Positions 34,140 through 42,884 of a stretch of 48,779 bases of DNA are shown piece by piece (the first letter of the stretch is position 1; each line of letters starts with the position of its first letter). Where the stretch lies: contig NZ_LOQI01000005.1 of assembly GCF_001517915.1 (NCBI RefSeq), positions 1 to 48,779 on the forward strand, written 5' to 3'. Both the position numbers and the translations under genes were made by a program. The DNA comes from Oceanivirga salmonicida (lineage in GTDB: Bacteria; Fusobacteriota; Fusobacteriia; Fusobacteriales; Leptotrichiaceae). The notes under the pieces were generated by a model. It saw nothing but the letters and a program-made list of their open reading frames with translations. It had not been told where the DNA came from and did not search any database.

Positions 34140-37086
34140 ATGCTATTAAAGCTTTTTCAAAACAAGCAAGTGGTGCATGTACAGTTCCAGCTCCAACTTG
34201 TCCTAAACCTGCTTTTTTATGTGCTATACCTGTATTTATAATAGGTGTTATTCCTGTTTCAATTACCTTTCTTATATCAATTCCAAGAGGTGCCCCTTTA
34301 AAATCCCAATTTGGAATAGTAAAATTAGAATTATGTATTACTGTTATTTGACTCATTTCTTCACTTACTCTTAATGCATCCTTAAATCCTCCTGCACCAA
34401 CAAATCTAGTAACTCCAGGTGCAGCTATCATACTCATTCCTCCTACACCAACTGTTTCTGTAATAGAACTATCTCCTATATCTGGATTAGCATCATCTTG
34501 AGTAAATCCAGTGAAAAATAATCCTTTTGGTGTATTTACTGGTGCTGTGAACCATTCATCTCCTAATCCACTTATACGTATACCAAATTCTTTTCCATTA
34601 CGAGTCATTGTAGTAACTACTGTTCCTATTTTATTAAGTCTTGCACCATCAACTATAGATTTTCCTGTTGCCATCATTATATTTAAGAAAAATTGGTCTG
34701 TATCTGCTAAAAATTGTATAACATCTTTTTTCAACTTTTCATCTATATCAAGTCCAATAATTAAAGGTGTAACTTCTTTTAAAAACAACAATGAAGCCGC
34801 TATATTTCTTTGATGGAATTCATCCCCCATCGTAATAGCTTTCGCTATTATTACATTTAAATTTATTCCGCCTTCTATTTTCTTTATTGCCTTACCTAAA
34901 ACTGGACCTAATATATCTTTCATCCAAATCAATCTTTCTACTACTTTTGGAGAATATGCTCCAAAACGAAGTACTTTTCCTATACCTTCATTTAAAGTAC
35001 AATAAGATCTATTTCCTTTATATTTATTTTCTATAACTAATACAGGCATATTTCCAGATGTTATTCCACCCATTGGTCCTACAGCTTTAACATGATGACA
35101 AGGTATAAATTTAACTTCTTCATTTTCTAATAATTCACGTGCTTCTTTTTCATCCTTTGCCCAACCTTCAAATAAAGCTGCTCCTATACAAGAACCTTGC
35201 ATTGGTCCTGTCATTTCAGAATATTTTATAGGTGGTCCTGCATGAAGTAATACTTTACCATTTAATTCTTTAATAACTGAACTTGCAGTTACCACATCAA
35301 TTAAAAATGGTGTTGCTTTTTTCATTTCTTCTACAACTTTCATATTTTCTTCTTCTATATTATCTAATTGTTTTAATTGATTTAATATTTTAATTAACTT
35401 TTTATTTCCACCTGCTATAGGTTTCCAATCAAACTGAACACATGTACCTCCAAATTTTTTAATTGATTCAGCAAATCCTGCTATTCCCATATTAATAATC
35501 TTTGGTTTTAATGTTAATAATTCTTTTATTGCCTTACTTTCTTGACCTATTTCTACCTTATCTCCTTTATATTCAATAATTTCTTTATCTTCTTCTATTA
35601 TATCAATTCCTTTTAAATTTAAAGCTTTTCTAACTGCTTTTAAATTACTTTTTTCAACTATCATTCCTGCATCTTCAAGCGTTTTTATTGTTTTCAAATA
35701 ATCTTGCGGATCTTCTTTAGTTCCACAAATTGTCCCTATTATATATTTACCAGAATTCTTAGTTATTTCTTTTATAACAGGAGCCAATTCACTAGCCATA
35801 TCTAAATGTGAACCATATCCTAAAACTATATCCAATAAAATAATTCCTGTATTTTCATCTTTGGCTAACTCTTTTAATTTTTCTATACGAGTACTTGGAT
35901 CTATCATAGGATGAGGTTTCCCTTGAGTATATATATCATCACCTAAATCTATTATTTCAAATCCATCTGTTTTTAGTATATATCCATGTTCTTTTTTTAT
36001 ATCTTTTAAATTTAATGCTTCTTTTATAAGCATTGAAGCTTCATAAGCTAAAGTTCCTCCTGAATAAAGCCCTTTTATTGTTTTATTATTTAAATTTTCA
36101 TCTTTTTCTATTTCTGATTTTTCATAATAATTTTTACTTACTTTATTTCCTTTTGCCAAATCCACAGCTATCATTGCTGTTTCTTCTAATGTATGTGCAA
36201 AATATATATTTCCTTCATGATATTTAGGTTTTTCGCCTAAAAAAATAGCAACTACAGACTTATTTATAGAATGAAGTAATTTTACAACATCATCTCTAAC
36301 TTCTTTTGCAGGTGGTTTAGATATAACAACTATAACATCTGTAAATTCATGATTTGCTAAAGCTACTATAGCATCTTTAGTTGTTATTGCTCCAACTTCT
36401 GTTGATAAATCATTCCCTCCTGTTCCAATCGCATTAGTTATTCCCTCACCAAGTTTATCAATTATAGTTGAAACTTCTTGTATACCTGTGCCAGATGCTC
36501 CAACTATTCCTATATTCCCTGAATGAATAACATTAGTAAATGCTAATGGAACATTATTTATAATTCCCGTTCCACAATCAGGTCCCATAACTAAAAGTCC
36601 TTTTTCATGTGCTTTTTTCTTTAATCTTACTTCATCTTCTTTGGATATATTATCACTGAATACAAAAGCATGCATGCCTCTATCAATAGCATTTTCAATT
36701 TCAATAGCACCGTATTCACCAGGAATAGAAATAAGTGCCAAATTAGCATCAGGCATAGTTTTTTCTAATTCATCCCAATTTCTAATTGTTTTACTTGTAT
36801 CCTCTTTTTTTATTGATAAATCCGATAAAAACTTTTCCACCGTTTCTAAAACTTTATCTACAATAGATTTTTTATCAGTATCAACAACAATAACCATATC
36901 ACTAGGATTAGCATTCTCTGCTTCTTTTGAAAGAAGTCCAGCACCTTTAAATATCTCCTTATTAGCATCAGTACCCATCATAATTTGAACCTTATTAACA
37001 TCTTCCATTACACTAATATGATTAGTTAATAACATCAAATTAATTGAATCTTGATAACTATTTTCTTTTAAAACTGTATAAAGCAT
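34108..37086 (-). CDS. FdrA-YlbE (AllF-AllG) fusion, oxamate/oxalurate carbamoyltransferase component
   Basis: The 992-residue product joins two proteins that are separate in E. coli. Residues ~1-520 are FdrA, a succinyl-CoA-synthetase-like fold (GADANKEIFKGAG-like start, GPDCGTGIINNVPLAFTNVIHSGNIGIVG, GTGGNDLSTEVGAI). Residues ~530-992 are DUF1116 (YlbE), with INMGIAGFAESIKKFGG, LLHAGPPIKYSEMTGPMQGS, HHVKAVGPMGGITSGNMP and ending GAGTVHAPLACFEKAL. The total is close to the sum of the two E. coli proteins, so neither part is truncated. The complex converts oxalurate and phosphate to oxamate and carbamoyl phosphate. GAGGAGG precedes the start. It is first in the operon. Confidence 0.9.
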   Translation of the reverse strand: MLYTVLKENSYQDSINLMLLTNHISVMEDVNKVQIMMGTDANKEIFKGAGLLSKEAENANPSDMVIVVDTDKKSIVDKVLETVEKFLSDLSIKKEDTSKTIRNWDELEKTMPDANLALISIPGEYGAIEIENAIDRGMHAFVFSDNISKEDEVRLKKKAHEKGLLVMGPDCGTGIINNVPLAFTNVIHSGNIGIVGASGTGIQEVSTIIDKLGEGITNAIGTGGNDLSTEVGAITTKDAIVALANHEFTDVIVVISKPPAKEVRDDVVKLLHSINKSVVAIFLGEKPKYHEGNIYFAHTLEETAMIAVDLAKGNKVSKNYYEKSEIEKDENLNNKTIKGLYSGGTLAYEASMLIKEALNLKDIKKEHGYILKTDGFEIIDLGDDIYTQGKPHPMIDPSTRIEKLKELAKDENTGIILLDIVLGYGSHLDMASELAPVIKEITKNSGKYIIGTICGTKEDPQDYLKTIKTLEDAGMIVEKSNLKAVRKALNLKGIDIIEEDKEIIEYKGDKVEIGQESKAIKELLTLKPKIINMGIAGFAESIKKFGGTCVQFDWKPIAGGNKKLIKILNQLKQLDNIEEENMKVVEEMKKATPFLIDVVTASSVIKELNGKVLLHAGPPIKYSEMTGPMQGSCIGAALFEGWAKDEKEARELLENEEVKFIPCHHVKAVGPMGGITSGNMPVLVIENKYKGNRSYCTLNEGIGKVLRFGAYSPKVVERLIWMKDILGPVLGKAIKKIEGGINLNVIIAKAITMGDEFHQRNIAASLLFLKEVTPLIIGLDIDEKLKKDVIQFLADTDQFFLNIMMATGKSIVDGARLNKIGTVVTTMTRNGKEFGIRISGLGDEWFTAPVNTPKGLFFTGFTQDDANPDIGDSSITETVGVGGMSMIAAPGVTRFVGAGGFKDALRVSEEMSQITVIHNSNFTIPNWDFKGAPLGIDIRKVIETGITPIINTGIAHKKAGLGQVGAGTVHAPLACFEKALIAYAKYRGIKFE

Positions 37087-37126
37087 AATTTTACCTCCTC
37101 AATTTTAATTTCTTCTATTCAATACT

Positions 37127-37154
37127 AATATAACATGAAATTTCAAATAGTCAA
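37127..37154 (-). promoter_or_regulatory. fdrA-ylbE operon promoter with palindromic operator candidate
   Basis: On the minus strand TTGACT (37149-37154), a 16-base spacer and TATATT (37127-37132). The spacer contains TGAAATTTCA (37136-37145), a perfect 10-bp palindrome. That is a plausible site for the divergent GntR regulator. Confidence 0.6.
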
Positions 37155-37374
37155 TATTTCTAAAATTAATATATTGTTTTTTAGTATTAGTGATATTTCA
37201 GTTATTTAAAAAGCATTTAATTAAAAAGATTTTATTTTTTTAATATTTCACATATTTATGTGCGAAAATTATAACAATATAATTACCAAATTTTATTAAT
37301 AATTCTTATTTTAAAGTTGACATTAAAGACTTTATTATGTTAAATTATATAATAGAAAGGGGGCAGGTATTAAA
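37155..37374. promoter_or_regulatory. divergent intergenic region with gntR promoter
   Basis: TTGACA at 37317-37322 leads toward gntR, with AAGGGGGCAGG as its ribosome binding site. The rest is AT-rich with no gene. Confidence 0.5.
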
Positions 37375-38031
37375 ATGAAAAAATTAGATATTGTAGCATA
37401 CGAATATATAAAAGAAAAAATTTTAAATAATGAATATAAGGCAAAACAAATCATATCAGAAAAAGATTTAGCTAAAGACTTAAACATAAGTAAAACTCCT
37501 GTTAAAATAGCCCTAGAAAATTTAAAAAAAGAAAATTTTGTTATAATCAATCCTAGAAAATCAGTTTGCATCAAAGAAGTTGATTTAAAACTCATTAAAG
37601 ATGTATTTCAAATTCGTTCTATAATAGAACCTTTATTGGTAGAATTAACTATATCTTATCTACCAGAAGGTGAACTAAAATTACATTTAATAAATTTTAG
37701 GTCAAAATTTGAAAAAATGTCAAAAAAAACAACTGTAAAAACGGAAGATTTTGATAAACTTTATGATTCATATAGATATTTTTTCGCAAAAAATTGTGGA
37801 AATTTATTTTTATCTCAAAAAATGGAATTAGTCTATGATCATCTACATAGGATAAGAAAAATTTTACATGGAACAAAATATAGAAGATTAGAAGCAGTCG
37901 AAGAACATATAGAAATTATAAATAAAATATTAAATAAAAATGATATAAAAATAATTAAAGATCTATGCTCCAAACATATAGAGGCAGCTCAAATATCATT
38001 TTTCAAAAATATAAATATGATAAATTTATAA
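37375..38031 (+). CDS. GntR-family (FadR/FCD type) transcriptional regulator
   Basis: The 218-residue product has an N-terminal GntR winged helix (AYEYIKEKILNNEYKAKQIISEKDLAKDLNISKTPVKIALENLKKENFV) and an all-helical FCD effector domain (FQIRSIIEPLLVELTI, RILHGTKYRRLEAVEEHIEII). FCD domains bind small carboxylates, often through a metal held by Asp and His. It is divergent from the FdrA-YlbE operon and most likely represses or activates it in response to a carboxylate ligand. It ends in a shared terminator. Confidence 0.92.
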   Translation: MKKLDIVAYEYIKEKILNNEYKAKQIISEKDLAKDLNISKTPVKIALENLKKENFVIINPRKSVCIKEVDLKLIKDVFQIRSIIEPLLVELTISYLPEGELKLHLINFRSKFEKMSKKTTVKTEDFDKLYDSYRYFFAKNCGNLFLSQKMELVYDHLHRIRKILHGTKYRRLEAVEEHIEIINKILNKNDIKIIKDLCSKHIEAAQISFFKNINMINL

Positions 38032-38056
38032 GAACTGGCGTTAAAATTCCAGTTCT
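38031..38056. terminator. bidirectional terminator between gntR and abiEii
   Basis: AGAACTGG / CCAGTTCT with a 10-base loop and T run lies between convergent genes. Confidence 0.85.
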
Positions 38057-38060
38057 TTAT

Positions 38061-38924
38061 TTATATATTCTCTAAATTATTTGTAATTGATTTAAAAAAT
38101 TCACTACTCCATATTTCTAAAATTGATATATCTTTAATGAAAGGTTCTATATCTTTTTTTGCTTTTTCATAGTCTATTTCACTAAATTTTTTATATAATA
38201 AATCTTTAATATCTTGAAGTTCAAATTTTCTAGCATTTTCTACTCCTGATTCGTACAATCTTTCACACAAATGTTTATGATTAAATTTTATTGATTTTGA
38301 AATATAAAAAATATAGTCATATAAATCTCTACCTTTAATTCTATTTCCCCAATTTCTCATCAATAAAGCATGTATTTTACCAGCAAACAAAGACTCTTTA
38401 TCATATAATTTTATTTCATATGGAACTGGTAACAATGAATATTTTGTTTCAAATGTAGCAAATTTTGGTGGGTTGATATCTATTTCAAATTTTATTTTTA
38501 AAACTTCATTACTAGGCACATTTTTATAAATATTATCATCAGAATAAAATAATAGTAAATGTTCTTTTGTATTTGCTTTTAAAAAAGTAGATTTAATATT
38601 ACTTTCTTTGGTTTTTATTTTTTCTTTAATATCAATATTTAAACCAAAAGATTTTATTTCTTTTTCTAATAAAGGAAAATATTTTTCTAAATTAAAATTT
38701 ATATCTTTTTTTATAAGCGAAAAATCTAAATCTTCTGAAAATCTATCTAAGTTATAGAAAAGTCTTAATGCTGTTCCCCCATAAAATGAAGCTTCTTTAA
38801 AAAATCCAACCTTACTAAGACTACAAAGAACTATTTCTTGTATAATTTCTTTCATTGCATTTTTCTTATCTAAATCTGTAATAATATCATATTTTTTCAA
38901 CATTTCTTCTATTATATTATTCAT
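38061..38924 (-). CDS. abiEii: AbiEii toxin, nucleotidyltransferase
   Basis: The 287-residue product has the nucleotidyltransferase-like motifs of AbiEii: FYGGTALRL (47-55), RFSEDLDFSL (61-70) with the metal-binding Asp pair, and later LFAGKIHALLMRNWGNRIKGRDLYD. In characterised systems this family stops growth as the toxin of a type IV toxin-antitoxin pair that aborts phage infection. Some relatives (MenT) block tRNA acceptor ends. It overlaps the antitoxin gene by eight bases. All key motifs appear intact, so it is probably functional. Confidence 0.93.
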   Translation of the reverse strand: MNNIIEEMLKKYDIITDLDKKNAMKEIIQEIVLCSLSKVGFFKEASFYGGTALRLFYNLDRFSEDLDFSLIKKDINFNLEKYFPLLEKEIKSFGLNIDIKEKIKTKESNIKSTFLKANTKEHLLLFYSDDNIYKNVPSNEVLKIKFEIDINPPKFATFETKYSLLPVPYEIKLYDKESLFAGKIHALLMRNWGNRIKGRDLYDYIFYISKSIKFNHKHLCERLYESGVENARKFELQDIKDLLYKKFSEIDYEKAKKDIEPFIKDISILEIWSSEFFKSITNNLENI

Positions 38925-39507
38925 TTTTTAACCCCCTTAAAAAAATGGCTAATTTTTTAACATTGGTACTATGATATAACACAGATAATTCTTTTATTAT
39001 ATCACTATTCAAATTAATTAATTCGTCTATATCTATTCTTAAATCTTCTATAAGTAAATCTCTCATTTCATTTTGATTAGCAACTGGACTAATAGTATAT
39101 AATTTATCACAAAGGGCTTTTTCTGGACTTGCAATTCTAAAATAATAATCTCCATCTTTAACAATTCTCAATTCATAAGGAAAGGCTTTTGATGGAATAT
39201 CTCTAAATGTAAAATTACCAAATAATGTCTTATATGTTTTCTTTTTCTTTTTTTCAAAACTAGCAGAAGTTACGGTTTCTACTCTTTCTGGAATTAAGCC
39301 ATAATAACTAAGAGCAAATTCAAATGAAATATACGAAGGTCCATAAATACTTGCAGCAAGTAAATGTGGTGATACATTTTTATTGTCTTCATATAAACCC
39401 CTTATTATTGGTATATATTTACCATTTTTTACTAGCCTTGCAAGTTTATCAGCAGGACTTTTATAATTTACTAATTTTTCTAATATCATTTCAGTTGTGT
39501 ATATCAT
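38917..39507 (-). CDS. abiEi: AbiEi antitoxin and autorepressor
   Basis: The 196-residue product has an N-terminal winged-helix region (residues 1-50, with KLVNYKSPADKLARLVKNGKY) and the AbiEi C-terminal core (GPSYISFEFALSYYGLIPERVETVTSAS and SPEKALCDKLYTI). AbiEi proteins bind inverted repeats in their own promoter and neutralise AbiEii. The start ATG is preceded by GAGGTGAAAAT, which doubles as one arm of an inverted repeat. Confidence 0.93.
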   Translation of the reverse strand: MIYTTEMILEKLVNYKSPADKLARLVKNGKYIPIIRGLYEDNKNVSPHLLAASIYGPSYISFEFALSYYGLIPERVETVTSASFEKKKKKTYKTLFGNFTFRDIPSKAFPYELRIVKDGDYYFRIASPEKALCDKLYTISPVANQNEMRDLLIEDLRIDIDELINLNSDIIKELSVLYHSTNVKKLAIFLRGLKNE

Positions 39508-39552
39508 ATTTTCACCTCTTAATCTAATTATACTCTATTAACTGGTGAAAAT
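39508..39552 (-). promoter_or_regulatory. abiE promoter/operator, copy 1
   Basis: Inverted repeat TTTTCACC (39509-39516) / GGTGAAAA (39544-39551) surrounds TATAAT on the minus strand and includes the ribosome binding site of abiEi. AbiEi is expected to bind here. Confidence 0.75.
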
Positions 39553-39590
39553 CAAATACTAATGTATTATATAAAGCATAATTAAAACAT

Positions 39591-40244
39591 TTAATTTAAT
39601 ATCATCTTTAATTTTTCAATTTGCTCTTCTGTTGCATTAACTAAACCAAGCATTTTATGTCTACTAAATTTAGGTCTTGTAATTTTTGATAATTCTAATG
39701 CAATACTTGCAAATTTTGATGCTTCATTTTTTCTATTCATTGCATAACAAAGGTTTGCCATCAAATTATTATAATAAAATTTTTCATTATCAAAAGATAA
39801 GTATTCTCTATCAAATTTTTCAATTCCCATTTTATATGCCTCTTTAAATTTATCTTTTTGATTAGTAAGTAATATAAGTTCACATAATTTTAAATCTGCC
39901 AACCCAGAAGTCCCACTTCTAGTTTTTGTATAATAATATTCTGTTACTATTCTAAAATAGTATTCAGCATTTACAAAATCTTTTTTGCTAAAATAAAAAT
40001 CTCCTAGTTGTTCTTTTGCTGTAATACTATCAAATTCATCAGAATAAAAATTAATTACCCTTTCCATTAACTCAATACCCTTTTTTTCAAATATTTCGTT
40101 TGAAGAAGAAAGCAAATAAGTTGCTTGTATTCTTAAATATTGAGATTTATTATAATTGCCTCTTGAGCGTTTTAAACGATTTTCAAATTCTTTTTCTATT
40201 TCTTCGTTCCAAATTGTATTTCTATACCAATTTTCTTTATTCAC
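39591..40244 (-). CDS. helical-repeat (TPR-like) protein under an abiE-type promoter
   Basis: The 217-residue product starts at GTG behind GAGGTGAAAAT. It is largely helical, with TPR-like spacing: LLSSSNEIFEKKGIELMERVINFY, QLGDFYFSKKDFVNAEYYFRIVTEYYY, NLMANLCYAMNRKNEASKFASIALELSK. I see no catalytic motif and do not recognise a named family. Its upstream 44 bases are nearly identical to those of abiEi, so it should answer to the same repressor and may be a third component of, or a neighbour regulated with, the AbiE system. The function is unknown. Confidence 0.7.
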   Translation of the reverse strand: MNKENWYRNTIWNEEIEKEFENRLKRSRGNYNKSQYLRIQATYLLSSSNEIFEKKGIELMERVINFYSDEFDSITAKEQLGDFYFSKKDFVNAEYYFRIVTEYYYTKTRSGTSGLADLKLCELILLTNQKDKFKEAYKMGIEKFDREYLSFDNEKFYYNNLMANLCYAMNRKNEASKFASIALELSKITRPKFSRHKMLGLVNATEEQIEKLKMILN

Positions 40245-40245
40245 A

Positions 40246-40289
40246 TTTTCACCTCTTAATCTAATTATACTCTATTAACCGGTGAAAAT
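40246..40289 (-). promoter_or_regulatory. abiE promoter/operator, copy 2
   Basis: The same inverted repeat (TTTTCACC 40246-40253, GGTGAAAA 40281-40288) and internal TATAAT as at 39508-39552, with a single base difference over 44 (CCGG against CTGG). Confidence 0.85.
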
Positions 40290-40307
40290 AAAGTAAAATT
40301 ATATAAA

Positions 40308-40342
40308 AAATCTTGTGCACTCTCATTAAAAACACAAGATTT
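40308..40342 (-). terminator. terminator after the 124-residue membrane protein gene
   Basis: AAATCTTGTG / CACAAGATTT is a perfect 10-bp stem, followed on the minus strand by six T. Confidence 0.85.
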
Positions 40343-40346
40343 ACAA

Positions 40347-40721
40347 TTAACTATAAATTAAATCTTTTATATTCATTAAATATAGCATTAGATTATCTTT
40401 GTACAAAATACAAAAAGTTACAATCAATATAATAGGCCAAACGGCTAAAATACTTGCTCTTATTTTTTTATTATTTCTGTATAATCTTAAAGATTTTGAA
40501 GCATTATACATTAATATAGATGGATAAGATATTGATATTAAAAAAATTGCTCCATCTGACCCTGGTGTATGTAATGAACTAATTCCTTTATAAAGTACAA
40601 AAGGGTATATTAAAATTGGAATTAATCCTATTATTAGAAATATTTTTATAAGCCAATGAAATTTCCCTTTTTTATTATCTAATTCTTTATATCTATTTTC
40701 TGTTGTTCTTAATTTTATCAT
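40347..40721 (-). CDS. small membrane protein of unknown function
   Basis: The 124-residue product has a charged N-terminal 20 residues (KLRTTENRYKELDNKKGK). Three hydrophobic segments follow (WLIKIFLIIGLIPILIYPFVL, AIFLISISYPSILMY, ILAVWPIILIVTFCILY). GC-rich purines (AGCGGGGT) precede the ATG. It is 32 bases after the DUF1266 gene on the same strand and ends in a terminator, so it closes a three-gene run (162-residue, DUF1266, this). I recognise no family. Confidence 0.6.
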   Translation of the reverse strand: MIKLRTTENRYKELDNKKGKFHWLIKIFLIIGLIPILIYPFVLYKGISSLHTPGSDGAIFLISISYPSILMYNASKSLRLYRNNKKIRASILAVWPIILIVTFCILYKDNLMLYLMNIKDLIYS

Positions 40722-40753
40722 TTAACTACCCCGCTTAATGATTAAATTTATCT

Positions 40754-41521
40754 TTATTTAAATTTTAATTTTACCCAAGGACTATTTTCTTTTGTTAATA
40801 ATTCTTGTGCTATAATCATCATTCCTTCATTTGCAGAATTTAGACCACCCCACATACCTCTACCAATTATATAACTTTTTGAAAATTCTTCCCAAGTATT
40901 AAAGTTATCAGTTGCCAACTTATATGCCTTGTCAATATAGTTCCATGTTTCATTTTCTGTAATATAACCTGTATCAAAACACATTCTACTAAGATATACT
41001 AAACGGCCACAATCCCAACCTATATTTTTGTATTTTTCTAATTCATAAACATTTGAAATAATCTTATTTTTTTCTAAACTGTCCCAAGTATCTTGTAAAT
41101 TTGTAAGTTGATCATATGCTTTAATAACATCTTCTTCCCAATCTCCATAACTTTCATAATTATCTTTTATACTCTCAAATTCTTTGATAATAATATTTTT
41201 ATGTTGGTCATAATCAGGGTTTTTATATGCTTTCATAACTATATCAAAATAGTATCTAAATCCTTTATCAACTAGATATTGTAATGTTTCATTGGCTTCA
41301 TCTGAATTACTTATTCCCCACCATTCAGCTAAGCCATTTATAAGCTCTGATTTATTAAGTCCAGTTGTAAGTGAATTTATATATGCAGTTTGTTGTTCGC
41401 TATATAAAGCACCTATTGCTATTTTTTTATACTGTTCATCACTTATATTAGATTTTTCATTAATGTAAATACTGCTAAATAATCCTTTTCTTAACTTGTT
41501 AAGTTTACTAAAAAATCCCAC
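40754..41521 (-). CDS. DUF1266 family protein
   Basis: The 255-residue product starts at GTG behind GGGGGAGA and begins MGFFSKLNKLRKGLF, a basic amphipathic stretch. The DUF1266 core is in the second half: GWDCGRLVYLSRMCFDTGYI, ENETWNYIDKAYKLATDNFNTWEEFSKSYIIGRGMWGG. Members have a Trp-rich helical fold and no known function, and often appear in variable regions beside small unknown genes. The preceding gene (162 residues) has a similar MGLFDFF start, suggesting both attach to the same partner or membrane face; that is inference. Confidence 0.75.
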   Translation of the reverse strand: MGFFSKLNKLRKGLFSSIYINEKSNISDEQYKKIAIGALYSEQQTAYINSLTTGLNKSELINGLAEWWGISNSDEANETLQYLVDKGFRYYFDIVMKAYKNPDYDQHKNIIIKEFESIKDNYESYGDWEEDVIKAYDQLTNLQDTWDSLEKNKIISNVYELEKYKNIGWDCGRLVYLSRMCFDTGYITENETWNYIDKAYKLATDNFNTWEEFSKSYIIGRGMWGGLNSANEGMMIIAQELLTKENSPWVKLKFK

Positions 41522-41535
41522 TATAATCTCCCCCT

Positions 41536-42024
41536 TTAAGCATTACAATATTTTTTCCAAAATTCCTCAAACTCTGTTGCTTCAACTTCTTGGTTACAAT
41601 ATGTTAAATAGTCTCCATCATTAGTGGTATCATTATCTTCTATAACTGAAAATGATGTATAACCTGCCATCATGCCACCTTTATGATAAATAGTATATTG
41701 ACCCATTGTAATTTTAGCCTTTTCAATATCACTTCTTTTAAAATATTCTGCTTCAGTTGTACTTTCAAGTTTAGGGTTAGTTTTTAATATAACAATACTC
41801 ATATCACTTTCACGATAACCTATTATTAAACTTGTATATGTGTATACAGCTTTACTTCTAACAATACCACCCCTAGTTGCATCCATACTAAAACCATATA
41901 CAACCTTATAACTTTTACTATCATCTACTTGTCTAGAAAATAATAATCTCATTCTTTCCTTATTTTTATTTGATCTTTCTTCATCCCATTCTTTCTTTTT
42001 TAAAAAGAAATCAAATAATCCCAT
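41536..42024 (-). CDS. 162-residue protein of unknown function
   Basis: It begins MGLFDFFLKKKEWDEERSNK, an amphipathic basic start, then a mixed alpha/beta body (VVYGFSMDATRGG, YTYTSLIIGYRESDMSIVIL, ITMGQYTIYHKGGMMAGYTSFSV) and ends EFEEFWKKYCNA. GGGAGAGGTG precedes the ATG. It lies 14 bases ahead of the DUF1266 gene and is likely cotranscribed. A decayed copy of its 5' end and upstream region is at 42843-42960. The family is unknown to me. Confidence 0.65.
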   Translation of the reverse strand: MGLFDFFLKKKEWDEERSNKNKERMRLLFSRQVDDSKSYKVVYGFSMDATRGGIVRSKAVYTYTSLIIGYRESDMSIVILKTNPKLESTTEAEYFKRSDIEKAKITMGQYTIYHKGGMMAGYTSFSVIEDNDTTNDGDYLTYCNQEVEATEFEEFWKKYCNA

Positions 42025-42204
42025 TTAAAACACCTCTCCCTTTTTTAAAATATACTATATTATACCCCTCCGCCCAATAAAGTCAATAATTTTAAGATAA
42101 AATTAAAAATTTTAAACAAAAAATATGCTATTAATAATATTATAAAATATCAATTCCATAATATTTATACTAAAGAAAAAAGAAAATTGGTACATATTCT
42201 AAAA
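42025..42204. promoter_or_regulatory. promoter region of the three-gene DUF1266 run
   Basis: This is AT-rich with TATTATA-type sequences within about 50 bases of the 162-residue gene and a short CCTCCGCCC block. Nothing else is recognised. Confidence 0.35.
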
Positions 42205-42715
42205 ACTATTTCACTCCTTCCAATATAATTAATTATGGTTTAATTACTGTTATTCATACTTTTGGTATAGATATCCACATATTAATTCGATTGTTACTCT
42301 TGAAAGTTTTAATAAAAATAATATTTTCCTTGAAAAAAATTACTTCAATGTCAAGGCTATTGCTAGTCAATGAAAAAAATTAGTTATTGATATTGTTAAA
42401 AATAGTAATTATCAAAATGATAATATTAAGAAAAAATCCTTTGATATATCTTGTAAAGTTTACAAAGATAAAACCAGATTTTTCTTTTCTGTTAGTCATA
42501 ATAATTTAAATAATAATTTTTATACTATTAAACATATTGGTAGACATTTGAGATGAATCCTTTTTATCTAAACTTTTAATTCATATCTCTCTTAAATATT
42601 TTAAAATAATTTATAGCTTTAGTATTTACTCTCAAAATATTAATAAAAATATCAAAGATATTATGAAATCTATGAGAAAATATGTTTCTAAATACTCTAA
42701 ATCTATATTTTTATA
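42205..42715 (+). pseudogene. decayed transposase remnant (Y2/IS91-like)
   Basis: Read with one frameshift and several stops, the plus strand gives TFGIDIHI, IVTLESFNKNNIFLEKNYFNVKAIA, a TGA where Trp is expected, KKLVIDIVKNSNYQND, KDKTRFFFSVSHNNLNNNFY and TIKHIGRHLR. LKYFKIIYSFSIYSQNINKNIKDIM follows further on. The order (His-rich start, YFN.KA, IGR.L, then HI..K.FK.I..(Y/F)G(I/L)YS) recalls Y2-type transposases of the IS91 kind. It has no start and cannot be functional. Confidence 0.55.
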
Positions 42716-42749
42716 AATTTTTCAATTTATAATTTCTTTAGATATAAAA

Positions 42750-42811
42750 AACATGCACCTTACCTTTAACATTAGTTTTTCACCTTTGTATCTAGTTCAT
42801 TGGTACATGTT
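42750..42811. repeat. hairpin at the end of the transposase remnant
   Basis: AACATGCACC / GGTACATGTT encloses TCACCTTTGTATCTAGTT. It shares TCACCTTTGTAT with the hairpin after thiZ and CTTTGT.TCTAGTT with the one at 4563-4643, so it is probably the 3' end of the insertion element. Confidence 0.55.
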
Positions 42812-42842
42812 ATTTAATTCCAGTTTTTATAATTTTTATTCA

Positions 42843-42884
42843 TTACTTTTTTTCATTTTTTTTTAAGAAATAAAATAATTCCAT
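42843..42884 (-). pseudogene. decayed 5' end of a second copy of the 162-residue gene
   Basis: The frame MELFYFLKKNEKK then stops. It matches MGLFDFFLKKKE of the intact protein. The upstream DNA to about 42960 also matches the intact gene's upstream DNA in order (TAAAAC.C.TCT, TTTTT.AAAATATAC, CC.TCC, CAAT..A). Confidence 0.5.
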
